The translations under genes and the position numbers were made by a program. Shown one piece after another: positions 20,560 to 29,002 of a stretch of 64,000 nucleotides of DNA. Position 1 is the stretch's first letter. Every line of letters starts with the position of its first letter. This DNA is from Microbacterium atlanticum (GTDB taxonomy: Bacteria; Actinomycetota; Actinomycetes; Actinomycetales; Microbacteriaceae): assembly GCF_015277815.1 (NCBI RefSeq), contig NZ_CP063813.1, positions 1,674,001 to 1,738,000 of the forward strand, in the 5' to 3' direction. Below the pieces are notes generated by a model. It did no database searches. It was given only the letters and a program-made list of their open reading frames with translations, and was not told where the DNA came from.

Positions 20560-22551
20560 ATGCCCGAGGGCGACGAGGAGAGCACGGATGCCGCGGCCCA
20601 GGCCCGCGGGCGCCTCATCAGCGCCGTCGACGTCGTGCGCGGCCGACTCACCGCCGCGGCGCTCCCGCTGGAGGGAACCGGCGTCTCCGAGGCGCGGGCG
20701 CGCCGGCACGAGGTCCTCGCGCAGATCGACGACTACCTCCTGCCCCGGCTCCGGTCGGACGGAGCTCCGCTCCTCGTCGTCGTCGGCGGGTCGACCGGCG
20801 CCGGGAAGTCGACCCTCGTCAACTCCGTGCTGGGAGCCATGCTCAGTTCCCCGGGCGTCCTGCGACCCACGACCCGGTCGCCGGTCCTCGTGCATCACCC
20901 CGCCGATGCGCCATGGTTCGCGCCCGAGCGCGTGCTTCCCACCCTGACCCGCGTCCACACCTCGGCCGTCGCCGCGGGTGAGCCGCCGGCGACCGACCGC
21001 GACGGCACCCCGGCCCCCGGCGTGCGCGCGCTCCGGCTCGCGCCGTTCGCCGGCATGCCGCCGGGGCTCGCGCTCCTGGACGCACCCGACATCGATTCCG
21101 TGGAGGTCGCCAACCGCGAGCTCGCAGCCCAGCTGCTCGCGGCGGCCGACCTCTGGCTGTTCGTCACGACGGGAGCGCGATACGCCGACGCCGTCCCGTG
21201 GGATCTGCTGGGCGCGGCCGCAGCCCGCCACGCGCAGCTCGCCCTGGTGCTGGATCGGGTCGACCCCGGCAGCGAGGCCGTCGTCGCGGATCTGCAGCGG
21301 ATGATGCGCGAGCACGGCCTGGGCGACGCGCCGCTCTTCGTCATCCCTGAGGCGCGCCTCGACGAAAACGGACTCCTCCCCGAGGGGGCGGTCGCCGACG
21401 TGTCGGGCTGGCTGACCGATCTCGGCGGCAGCGCGGACGCCCGCGACGACGTGGCGCTGGCCACACGTGACGGGGTGGTGGACGATCTCGTCGAGGCCGC
21501 GCGGCGCCTCGCCGACGCGGCAGACGCCCAGGCGGCCTCCGCCGCACGCCTGCGGCAGATCGTCGAAGCGGCCTACGCCGAGGCTGCGTCGCACATCTCG
21601 GAGGCGACCACCGACGGCGCCATGCTTCGCGGCGAGGTCCTCAGCCGATGGCAGGACTTCGTGGGCGCCAGCACCGTCATGCGGTCGATGGAGCGTGGTG
21701 TGAGCCGGGCGCGTGACGCCGTCGTCTCATTCTTCCGAGGCGGAGAGCCCGACGCGCAGCCGGTCGAGCTCGCGATCGCGCACGGGCTCGAGGCCATCAC
21801 GATCGACGCGATCGAGACGGCGCGGGAGCGGGTGCGCTCGGCGTGGCGCAGCGACCCCGCCGGTTCCGGCATCCTCGTCGACGCGGGTGCGACCGCGGGG
21901 GTGACGGGCGTCAGCACCGCCGAACTCCGCTCGGCGATCGGCGCGCAGATCCGCGCCTGGCAGGGTGACGTCCTCGCCATCGTGCAGGAGCAGGGCGCGG
22001 ACCGGCGCGGCCTCGCCCGAGGGCTGAGCTTCGGCGTCAACGGACTGGGCGTGGCGCTCATGCTCGTCGTGTTCGGCAGCACCGGAGGCTTGACCGGGAT
22101 CGAGGTGGGCGTGGCGGGCGGAACGGCCATCCTGGCCCAGAAGGTGCTGGAAGCCGTCTTCGGTGACGACGCCGTCCGGCGGCTCGCTTCCGAGGCCTCG
22201 GATCGCCTCACCCGGCGGCTGGGCTCGCTCCTGGAGGCGGACGCCTCGATCGCGTCGACCGCCGTGGCGGCGCTTGCCGTCTCGGACTCGGCGGGAGACG
22301 AACTGCGCGACGCCGCGGCCGAGCTGCAGCGGGCCGCTGCGCAGGAGCGTCTCGCGCGCGTGGCGCGATCGGCACGTGGCACGAGCCCGGCCCCGGCCCT
22401 TCGCGGGGCGCACCTTCGCGCCGTCGGAATGGCCGAGCGCGGCATTCCCTCCGATGCCGGCGACGCGGCGACCCCGGCGCCGATCCCGACGCCGGCGCAG
22501 GAGCGCAGGAGACCCGGGTTCTGGCGGCGGCTGCTCGGCGGTGAGGGCTGA
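20560..22551 (+). CDS. Dynamin-like GTPase, first of pair (DynA-like)
   Basis: 663 residues. G1 is GGSTGAGKST (residues 76-85), the G2 threonines are in RPTTRS, G3 is DAPDIDS and G4 is DRVD, the pattern of large bacterial dynamin-like GTPases rather than small Ras-like ones. A hydrophobic stretch around residues 490-530 could be a membrane paddle; long helices surround it. The tail is disordered and ends Arg-rich. The ATG at 20560 was chosen over a GTG six codons earlier. Streptomyces DynA/DynB, which stabilise the division septum, have a similar two-gene layout; a cell-division role here is inference. Confidence 0.72.
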   Translation: MPEGDEESTDAAAQARGRLISAVDVVRGRLTAAALPLEGTGVSEARARRHEVLAQIDDYLLPRLRSDGAPLLVVVGGSTGAGKSTLVNSVLGAMLSSPGVLRPTTRSPVLVHHPADAPWFAPERVLPTLTRVHTSAVAAGEPPATDRDGTPAPGVRALRLAPFAGMPPGLALLDAPDIDSVEVANRELAAQLLAAADLWLFVTTGARYADAVPWDLLGAAAARHAQLALVLDRVDPGSEAVVADLQRMMREHGLGDAPLFVIPEARLDENGLLPEGAVADVSGWLTDLGGSADARDDVALATRDGVVDDLVEAARRLADAADAQAASAARLRQIVEAAYAEAASHISEATTDGAMLRGEVLSRWQDFVGASTVMRSMERGVSRARDAVVSFFRGGEPDAQPVELAIAHGLEAITIDAIETARERVRSAWRSDPAGSGILVDAGATAGVTGVSTAELRSAIGAQIRAWQGDVLAIVQEQGADRRGLARGLSFGVNGLGVALMLVVFGSTGGLTGIEVGVAGGTAILAQKVLEAVFGDDAVRRLASEASDRLTRRLGSLLEADASIASTAVAALAVSDSAGDELRDAAAELQRAAAQERLARVARSARGTSPAPALRGAHLRAVGMAERGIPSDAGDAATPAPIPTPAQERRRPGFWRRLLGGEG

Positions 22552-24182
22552 TGGCGCGCACGACGCTCGCGCAGCGCACTGCCGACCTCAGCACAGCGAC
22601 CAGCTCCGCCGAGGGCCGGATCGCCGACGACGCCCTCGCGTCCGCACGGAGGGTGCTCCAGCGCGCGGGGGAGCGCTCGCAGCTGTCGGCGGAGCACACC
22701 GTCGTCGCCCTCGCCGGAGGGACGGGGACGGGGAAGTCGACGCTGTTCAACCTGCTCGCCGGGTCCGACCTGGCCCGGACGAGCCGGCAGCGACCGACGA
22801 CGGCCTTCCCGCTCGCCGCCGTCGCCGAATCGGCTGACATCGCCGCGGGCTCCACCTCCCTCCTCGAATGGCTGGGGGTGCAGGAGCGACACGATGTCGA
22901 CGTCTCGCGCGCGCGTCCGGACGGCCTGGTCCTGCTCGACCTGCCCGACCACGACTCGGTCGTCGCCGAGCATCGGCTGCGGGCCGACCGCGTGACCGAG
23001 CGCGCCGACCTGCTGGTGTGGGTGACGAACCCGCAGAAGTACGCCGACGCCGTCCTGCACTCCCGCTATCTTCTTCCTCTCGCCGGGCACGAGGACTCGG
23101 TGGTCGTCGTGCTCAACCAGCTGGACCGCCTCACTCGCGAGGAGGCGGAGGCGTGCCTCGCCGACCTCCGGCGTATCGTGCAGGCCGACGGGCTGCGCGC
23201 ACAGGTCATCGGCACGTCCGCCCGTACCCGCGACGGCGTACCCCAGCTCGAGGGACTGATCGCCCGCGCCGTCGAGCGACGGGAAGCGGCCACTGCGCGG
23301 CTGGTGGCCGACGTGCGTCATGCCGCGTCGGGCCTCCTGGCCGCCCTTCCCGGCACAGCGCCCGACACGCGTGCGCTCGAGGATGCCCGCCGGAGCCTGA
23401 TCGGCGCCCTCGAGCACGCGGCGGGTGTTCCGCTCGTCGTCGACGCGGTGCGCGGCTCCAGTACGCGCGACGGAATCGCCCGCACGGGCTGGCCGCCGAC
23501 GCGGTGGGTGCGCACGCTTCGCGCCGACCCGCTGCGCACCCTGGGGCTGCGTCGTCCGGAGCGCCCAGGAGTCGTGCAGGCGCCCGCGAGTGCGGAACTC
23601 ATCCGCTCCTCGCTGCCCACGGCCTCTCCCGCGGTGCGTGCACAGATCGCCAGTGCCGCCCGCGCCTATGTCGCCGCGGCCGCGAGCGCTCTCCCCGCGG
23701 CCGCCCGAGAACGCGTCAACGGCCGGGTCGTCGCCGCGTCGGCGGACGTCGTCGACGCCCTCGACCGCGCGGTCATCCGCACGGTCGAGGTGCGACGCCC
23801 ACGATGGTGGAGTCTGGTCGACGTCGTGCAGTGGCTCCTCGTCACCGTGGCTGTGGCGGGGGGCGCGTGGCTCGGGGTGCTCGCGCTTCTGGACTACCTC
23901 CGGATGCCGACCGCGGACCTCTCGCCGACCCTCGGCGTGGGCGCTTTCGAGGTGCCATGGCCGACGTTGCTGCTCGTAGCGGGCGCGGTGGCGGGCATCC
24001 TGCTCGCCCTCGTTGCCGGCGCTGCGGTCCGTGCCGGCGCTCGCCGACGGGCGGCCCGCATCGCCGACGGACTGCGCGACAGCGTCGCGGCCGTCGCGCA
24101 GGACGAGATCTTGGGCGAGGTGGACGCGGAGCTCACCGCGCTCGCGACGGCACGCGAGGCGGCCGCTCGCGCCGCCCGGTGA
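22551..24182 (+). CDS. Dynamin-like GTPase, second of pair, with C-terminal membrane anchor (DynB-like)
   Basis: 543 residues. G1 is GGTGTGKST (residues 56-64), G2 in RPTTA, G3 DLPDHDS and G4 NQLD. Two transmembrane helices lie at about residues 419-450 and 469-495, followed by a short helical tail. The ATG overlaps the stop of the preceding GTPase by one base (TGATG), so the two are translationally coupled and probably form a hetero-oligomer, as in other bacterial dynamin pairs. Annotation elsewhere is often just GTPase. No obvious partner besides its neighbour is present. Confidence 0.72.
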   Translation: MARTTLAQRTADLSTATSSAEGRIADDALASARRVLQRAGERSQLSAEHTVVALAGGTGTGKSTLFNLLAGSDLARTSRQRPTTAFPLAAVAESADIAAGSTSLLEWLGVQERHDVDVSRARPDGLVLLDLPDHDSVVAEHRLRADRVTERADLLVWVTNPQKYADAVLHSRYLLPLAGHEDSVVVVLNQLDRLTREEAEACLADLRRIVQADGLRAQVIGTSARTRDGVPQLEGLIARAVERREAATARLVADVRHAASGLLAALPGTAPDTRALEDARRSLIGALEHAAGVPLVVDAVRGSSTRDGIARTGWPPTRWVRTLRADPLRTLGLRRPERPGVVQAPASAELIRSSLPTASPAVRAQIASAARAYVAAAASALPAAARERVNGRVVAASADVVDALDRAVIRTVEVRRPRWWSLVDVVQWLLVTVAVAGGAWLGVLALLDYLRMPTADLSPTLGVGAFEVPWPTLLLVAGAVAGILLALVAGAAVRAGARRRAARIADGLRDSVAAVAQDEILGEVDAELTALATAREAAARAAR

Positions 24183-24216
24183 CGGCGCAATCGGCCCGCC
24201 GACGAACCGCAGGGCT

Positions 24217-24858
24217 TCAGGGGATGTGGGTGCGCACTGCGTCCAGGAAGCCCTCGACATCGTCTGCCCACAGGCGCACCGCGTCGATCTCCACGTCACC
24301 ACCCGACAGTCGCGTGACCACCGGCTTCTCGAGCACGATCAGGATGTTGGTCTCGTCCGCCATCCGCAGCGCGAGGGTCCGTCCGTTCTCTTCATCGCGG
24401 ATCTTCGGGGCCTTCTCCGTGACGTCGTGTGACCGTTCCACCGACGCGACGACGTCCCACGGCAGGTCGACGTCGACATCGGCGCCGACGCGCGCCCGGA
24501 TGCCGTCGGGCCCGACCGCGTGCGGACGTGTCAGGTAGCTCAGCATGAGCCCGATCATCCACGTGAGTCCCCAGATCCCCAGCGCCAGCAGCGGGATGCG
24601 CAGCCACGGCCAGGGATGGACGATGAGGTCGATGATGGGGATCTCGACCGCCGAGAGGACGATGAAGACGACGAGGATCGTCATGACCGGGGAGTGGTAC
24701 GAGAAAGCGGCTGCACCGCCGGGCACGCGCGGGCGGCGGAAGATCCACCGGTAGAGGCTCTTCCAGATGCCCACCTCGGCACGCCATGCGAAGCGGGCGA
24801 TCTTGACCACCTGCCTACCCACCCGGGCAGGTGCACTGACCGTGGGCGAGGCAGTCAT
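24217..24858 (-). CDS. Two-helix membrane protein of unknown function, co-operonic with marR
   Basis: 213 residues. Two hydrophobic helices at roughly residues 58-80 and 88-110 are followed by a cytosolic beta-rich domain (about residues 115-213) that resembles bacterial PH-like domains in length and hydrophobic pattern; this resemblance is by eye. Its ATG overlaps the marR stop by 4 nt, so it is co-translated with the regulator and likely shares its control. Function unknown. It converges on the GTPase pair. Confidence 0.65.
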   Translation of the reverse strand: MTASPTVSAPARVGRQVVKIARFAWRAEVGIWKSLYRWIFRRPRVPGGAAAFSYHSPVMTILVVFIVLSAVEIPIIDLIVHPWPWLRIPLLALGIWGLTWMIGLMLSYLTRPHAVGPDGIRARVGADVDVDLPWDVVASVERSHDVTEKAPKIRDEENGRTLALRMADETNILIVLEKPVVTRLSGGDVEIDAVRLWADDVEGFLDAVRTHIP

Positions 24859-25322
24859 GAGGTCTCCGCCCGCTCCGCCTGGCGCGCCTCATGCTCCGCG
24901 ACCAGCGTCTGCAGCCTCTGGAGGACGTGGTCGAGCACATCGGCGGCCACCGCCACCGACTCGGCGTCGAGGCCCCGGACGAGCTCGGCCCCGAGCGATT
25001 CGTGCTCGGCGGTCATCGCCGTCATGACCGACCGCCCGCGGTCGGTGAGGTCGACGAGTACCGCCCGGCGGTCCGTCGGGTGCGGCGTGCGGCGCGCGAA
25101 TCCCGTGGCCTCCAGCGCGTCGACCAAGGTGGTCACATGGCGAGGCGTCACCTGCAGCGCCTCCGCCAGCTGCGCCTGCGTCGCCGGCCCGCGGTGGTGC
25201 ACAACCCACAAGAGGTGGGTCTTGGACGCCGTGAGTCCGCGCCGCTCGAGTTCGCGGGTCTGATCCGCTTCCAGGACGAGGGAGAGGGCCAGGAGGGTGT
25301 CCAAGATGCGTGTTCCCGACAT
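24855..25322 (-). CDS. MarR family transcriptional regulator
   Basis: 155 residues with a clear winged helix: AQLAEALQVTPRHVTTLVDAL (recognition region about residues 50-70) then GFARRTPHPTDRRAVLVDLT, the MarR wing with its conserved DRR. The start ATG at 25322 was chosen because TATAGT lies 7 nt upstream and a perfect 14-bp palindrome overlaps both. The regulator probably represses its own two-gene operon. The ligand is unknown. Longer upstream reading through recO is an artefact. Confidence 0.9.
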   Translation of the reverse strand: MSGTRILDTLLALSLVLEADQTRELERRGLTASKTHLLWVVHHRGPATQAQLAEALQVTPRHVTTLVDALEATGFARRTPHPTDRRAVLVDLTDRGRSVMTAMTAEHESLGAELVRGLDAESVAVAADVLDHVLQRLQTLVAEHEARQAERAETS

Positions 25323-25335
25323 AGTGAACACTATA
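25321..25335 (-). promoter_or_regulatory. marR promoter and overlapping operator
   Basis: A perfect palindrome ATAGTGAACACTAT spans 25321-25334. It contains most of the minus-strand -10 hexamer TATAGT (25335-25330) and the first two bases of the marR ATG. A bound MarR dimer would block both polymerase and the leaderless start. This is one of the few AT-rich patches in the window. Confidence 0.75.
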
Positions 25336-25409
25336 CATAATGTTGACCGATCCGCTCCTTGCGCGAGCGTCCCGCGGCTCGGCGGAGGCCGACGCAGACG
25401 CCGAGCGGG

Positions 25410-25421
25410 GATAATCGAGGG
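25410..25421 (+). promoter_or_regulatory. recO leaderless promoter
   Basis: GATAAT (25410-25415), 6 nt, then the recO GTG. It supports GTG rather than the upstream ATG as the start. Confidence 0.55.
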
Positions 25422-26165
25422 GTGCCCACCTTCCGCGACGAAGTCGTGGTCCTGCGCACCCACAAGCTGGGGGAGGCCGACAGGATCGTGACGATGCTGA
25501 GCCGTCGGCACGGCAAGCTGCGCGCCGTCGCCAAGGGCGTGCGCCGCACCTCGTCGCGGTTCGGCGCCCGGCTGGAGCCGTTCATGGTCGCCGACGTCCA
25601 GCTGTATCAAGGCCGATCGCTGGACATCGTCCAGCAGGCGGAGTCGCTCGGCTCGTACGGCGCGGACATCGCCGCGCACTACGACCGGTACACCTCGGCA
25701 CATGCGATGGTCGAGGCAGCCGACCGACTGAACGAGGCGGAGGCCACGTCCCAGCAGTACCTCCTCCTCGTCGGCGGACTCCGGGCCCTCTCGCGGGGTG
25801 AGCACGCCTCTCGCAGCGTCCTGGACTCGTACCTGCTGCGGGCGATGGCGCTCTCGGGCTGGGCGCCAGGGCTCGGCGAGTGCGCTCGGTGCGGGAGAAC
25901 CGGGCCTCACGACACCTTCGTCGCCCAGCAGGGCGGCATCGTGTGCCGCGACTGTGCGCCGACCGGAGCCGCCCGGGTGGACCGCGCGACGGTGTCGCTG
26001 CTGCAGTCGCTGATGGCGGGGGAGTGGGACGCGGTGGACGCCGCGTCGCCGGGTTCGACCGCGGCCGCCTCGGGACTCATCGCGGCGTACGCCCAGTGGC
26101 ACCTCGAGCGGGGCATCCGCTCGCTCTCGCACGTCTCGGCACCCCCGCAGGAAGGCACCAGGTGA
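25422..26165 (+). CDS. recO: DNA repair protein RecO
   Basis: 247 residues. RecO loads RecA at gaps together with RecR. The N-terminal OB domain begins [22 protein letters not shown]..., and a four-Cys zinc finger (CARCG ... CRDC, about residues 154-182) sits in the C-terminal half. Start is GTG, favoured by GATAAT 6 nt upstream. uppS overlaps its stop by 4 nt, an arrangement widely kept in actinobacteria. Confidence 0.95.
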   Translation: MPTFRDEVVVLRTHKLGEADRIVTMLSRRHGKLRAVAKGVRRTSSRFGARLEPFMVADVQLYQGRSLDIVQQAESLGSYGADIAAHYDRYTSAHAMVEAADRLNEAEATSQQYLLLVGGLRALSRGEHASRSVLDSYLLRAMALSGWAPGLGECARCGRTGPHDTFVAQQGGIVCRDCAPTGAARVDRATVSLLQSLMAGEWDAVDAASPGSTAAASGLIAAYAQWHLERGIRSLSHVSAPPQEGTR

Positions 26166-26974
26166 GCCCGAAGCCCTACACGCACCGCGACGCGATCCCG
26201 TATCGACCGCTCGACTGGACGGGACTGCACCCGAGGGAGTATCCGCGTGGCGCCGTGCCGAATCACGTGGCGATCGTCATGGACGGGAACGGGCGCTGGG
26301 CCAATCGGCGCGGACTCACCCGGATCGAAGGCCACAAGGCCGGCGAGGCGGCGCTGCTGGACGTCGTCGCCGGCGCCATCCAGGCGGGCGTCAAGCATCT
26401 CTCGGTGTACGCCTTCTCGACGGAGAACTGGTCGCGCTCACCCGACGAGGTGCGCTTCCTGATGGGGTACAACCGCGACGTGCTGCACCGCCGGCGCGAC
26501 CAGCTCAACGAGTGGGGCGTGCGCATCCAGTGGGCGGGGCGCAAGCCCCGGCTGTGGTCGAGCGTCATCAAGGAGCTGCAGTTCGCGGAGCGCCTGACCG
26601 CGGCCAACGACGTGCTGACCCTCACGATGTGCGTCAACTACGGCGGCCGGATCGAACTGGTCGACGCCATGCGGTCCATCGCCGAGGACGTCGCGGCCGG
26701 TCGGCTTCGTCCGTCGGCGGTGTCGGAGAAGCTGATTCAGCGACGGCTCTACCGCCCGGACATGCCGGACGTGGATCTGTTCCTCCGCTCCAGCGGCGAG
26801 CAGCGAACCTCCAACTTCCTGCTGTGGGAGTCCGCCTACGCGGAGTTCGTGTTCCTGGACACGCTGTGGCCCGACTTCACCCGCGCCGACCTCTGGCACG
26901 GCATCGACATGTACCTCGCGCGGGACCGGCGCTTCGGCGGCGCCGTCGACGCGCCTGACACAGCGACCTCGTGA
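26162..26974 (+). CDS. uppS: Isoprenyl transferase (undecaprenyl diphosphate synthase family)
   Basis: 270 residues. [12 protein letters not shown] carries the catalytic Asp of cis-prenyltransferases (about residue 38), and the substrate loop reads [14 protein letters not shown] near residue 205. The enzyme makes the polyprenyl diphosphate carrier for cell wall synthesis. Actinobacteria often have two such enzymes, so the chain length here could be decaprenyl or shorter. Start is GTG overlapping the recO stop by 4 nt. The next gene could start at a GTG overlapping this stop, but a later ATG is preferred. Confidence 0.94.
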   Translation: MSPKPYTHRDAIPYRPLDWTGLHPREYPRGAVPNHVAIVMDGNGRWANRRGLTRIEGHKAGEAALLDVVAGAIQAGVKHLSVYAFSTENWSRSPDEVRFLMGYNRDVLHRRRDQLNEWGVRIQWAGRKPRLWSSVIKELQFAERLTAANDVLTLTMCVNYGGRIELVDAMRSIAEDVAAGRLRPSAVSEKLIQRRLYRPDMPDVDLFLRSSGEQRTSNFLLWESAYAEFVFLDTLWPDFTRADLWHGIDMYLARDRRFGGAVDAPDTATS

Positions 26975-27030
26975 CCTCCTCCGACACATGCGTCGGAATA
27001 GAAGCGCTGCGCGAGGCGGTTGTCCCCGGC

Positions 27031-27711
27031 ATGACCGGAACGATCAAGATCGACGTGTGGAGTGACATCGCCTGCCCCTGGTGCTACATCGGCAAGCGCA
27101 ATCTGGAGAACGGGCTCGCCGCGGCATCGGCGGACGAGGACGCGCCGGCTGTGGAGGTCACCTTCCACTCGTTCGAGCTGTCGCCTGACACGCCGGTCGA
27201 CTTCGACGGCGGAGAGGCGGACTACCTCGCCACCCACAAGGGCATCTCCGCGGCCCAGGCGCAGCAGATGCTGCAGCGCGTCACCGCTGTCGCCGCCGAG
27301 GCGGGCCTGGAATACCGCTTCGACCTGCTCAAGCACACGAACACCGTGAAGGCGCACGAGCTGCTGCACTTCGCGAAGGAACACGGTCGGCAGTCGGAGA
27401 TGGCCGAGCGCCTCATGTCGGCCTACTTCACCGAGGGCCGGCATCTCGGCCGGGAGGACGATCTCGCCGCGCTCGCGGCCGAGGTCGGGCTCGACGCCGT
27501 CGCGGCGCGCGAGGCTCTCGCCGGCGGCCGCTACCTGAGCGCGGTCCGCGCCGACCAGGCGCAGGCGGCCGCGTACGGCATCAACGGTGTGCCGTTCTTC
27601 GTGATCGACGGCAAGTACGGCGTGTCGGGTGCGCAGCCGGCGGAGGCGTTCGCGCAGATCGTCCGTCAGGTGTGGGCGGAGCACCGCGCGCCCGCCGACG
27701 TCGACGCGTGA
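27031..27711 (+). CDS. DsbA family oxidoreductase (FrnE-like)
   Basis: 226 residues with thioredoxin-fold active site CPWC (Cys15, Cys18) in DVWSDIACPWCYIGK, a long helical insertion (residues 60-165), and the cis-Pro motif GVPFFVIDGKYGVSGAQ. These are marks of the FrnE/DsbA-like group. No signal peptide, so it is cytoplasmic and not a periplasmic DsbA. The true start could be the GTG at 26971 overlapping uppS; the ATG at 27031 gives the normal family N-terminus. Substrate unknown. Confidence 0.88.
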   Translation: MTGTIKIDVWSDIACPWCYIGKRNLENGLAAASADEDAPAVEVTFHSFELSPDTPVDFDGGEADYLATHKGISAAQAQQMLQRVTAVAAEAGLEYRFDLLKHTNTVKAHELLHFAKEHGRQSEMAERLMSAYFTEGRHLGREDDLAALAAEVGLDAVAAREALAGGRYLSAVRADQAQAAAYGINGVPFFVIDGKYGVSGAQPAEAFAQIVRQVWAEHRAPADVDA

Positions 27712-27835
27712 ACGGCCCGGTCCCGGCAGCGCGTCGGCCGGCTCCGGTCGGGCCCCGCGGGTGCGCGCCGGACGCGCGTCCACAGCCGGTTGCGCGTTCA
27801 GCCGACGGACGGCCTCGTGTAAGAGAATGGAACGC

Positions 27836-29002
27836 GTGACCACTGCCCCCGCCCCTGCTCGCGCGCTGCGCATCGGGCCCATCGAACTCGACGCCCCCGT
27901 GGTGCTCGCGCCGATGGCGGGCATCACCAACACGGCGTTCCGGCGGCTGTGCCGCGAGTACGGCGCCGGGCTGTATGTGAGCGAGATGATCACGACCCGC
28001 GCGCTCGTCGAGCGGAACGCCACGACGATGCGCCTCATCACCCACCACGAGTCCGAGACGCCGCGGTCCATCCAGCTCTACGGCGTCGACCCCGCGACCA
28101 CGGAGGCCGCGGTCCGCCTCCTCGTCGAGGAGGACCGGGCCGACCACATCGACCTGAACTTCGGATGCCCCGTCCCGAAGGTCACCCGCAGGGGCGGCGG
28201 AGCCGCACTGCCGTGGAAGCTGGGGCTGTTCCGCGCGATCGTGACCCGTGCCGCACGCGCGGCGGGGGACGTGCCGCTCACCGTGAAGATGCGCAAAGGC
28301 ATCGACGCAGACCATCTCACGTACCTCGATGCCGGCCGTATCGCGGAGGACGCCGGTGTCGCCGCCGTCGCACTCCATGCCCGCACCGCGTCGGAGTTCT
28401 ACTCCGGCCAGGCGGATTGGTCCGCGATCGCGAAGCTCAAGGAGACGGTCACCAGCGTCCCGGTGCTCGGCAACGGCGACATCTGGTCGGCCGACGACGC
28501 CGCGCGCATGATGGCCGAGACCGGCTGCGACGGCGTCGTAGTCGGTCGGGGATGCCTCGGGAGACCCTGGCTGTTCGGTGATCTCGCCCGCGCCCTGGGC
28601 GGAGCGGGAGCGGCGCCGGCCGAGCCGGTCGACGCGACACTCGGCTTCGTCGCGGCCGCGTTCCGTCGGCACGCGGAGCTGCTGGTGGAGTTCTTCGACG
28701 ACGAGGACCGCGGCTGCCGCGACATCCGCAAGCACGTCGCGTGGTACTTCAAGGGCTACCCCGTCGGCGGCGAGCTCCGCGCGAGCCTTGCGACGGCCTC
28801 CAGCCTGTCCGAGATCGACGAGCTGCTCGCCTCCCTCGACCCCGACGCTCCCTACCCCGGGGCGGCAGCGGAGGGGCAGCGAGGTCGCGCGGGGACGCCC
28901 AAGCGTCCCGCTCTGCCCGAGGGCTGGCTCAGCTCGCGGGAGCTGAGCGCCGAGGCCTCCAGCGCCATCGCCGATGCGGAGCTCGACCACAGTGGCGGCT
29001 GA
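27836..29002 (+). CDS. dusB: tRNA-dihydrouridine synthase
   Basis: 388 residues of the DusB group. The FMN-binding TIM barrel begins VVLAPMAGITNTAFR; catalytic Cys is in FGCPVPKVTRRGGGA, and GNGDIWS closes the phosphate site. It reduces uridine in tRNA D-loops. Two starts fit: ATG at 27827 and GTG at 27836; GTG is favoured because GAGAAT lies 7 nt upstream of it. dgt overlaps the 3' end. Residues 340-388 form a low-complexity tail beyond the usual domain. Confidence 0.92.
   Translation: MTTAPAPARALRIGPIELDAPVVLAPMAGITNTAFRRLCREYGAGLYVSEMITTRALVERNATTMRLITHHESETPRSIQLYGVDPATTEAAVRLLVEEDRADHIDLNFGCPVPKVTRRGGGAALPWKLGLFRAIVTRAARAAGDVPLTVKMRKGIDADHLTYLDAGRIAEDAGVAAVALHARTASEFYSGQADWSAIAKLKETVTSVPVLGNGDIWSADDAARMMAETGCDGVVVGRGCLGRPWLFGDLARALGGAGAAPAEPVDATLGFVAAAFRRHAELLVEFFDDEDRGCRDIRKHVAWYFKGYPVGGELRASLATASSLSEIDELLASLDPDAPYPGAAAEGQRGRAGTPKRPALPEGWLSSRELSAEASSAIADAELDHSGG

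Noticed and set aside
21573..24302. 909-codon minus-strand frame over the GTPase pair
   Set aside because: Shadow of the plus-strand genes, with Arg/Ser/Ala-biased sequence and no start signal.
26971..27030. GTG at 26971 as the start of the DsbA-like gene, overlapping uppS
   Set aside because: It would add 20 residues before the usual family N-terminus; the ATG at 27031 starts directly before the first strand. Kept as an alternative.
28974..28991. ATG at 28974 as dgt start
   Set aside because: Possible, but it lengthens the overlap with dusB to 29 nt; GTG at 28992 gives an 11-nt overlap. Not fully excluded.
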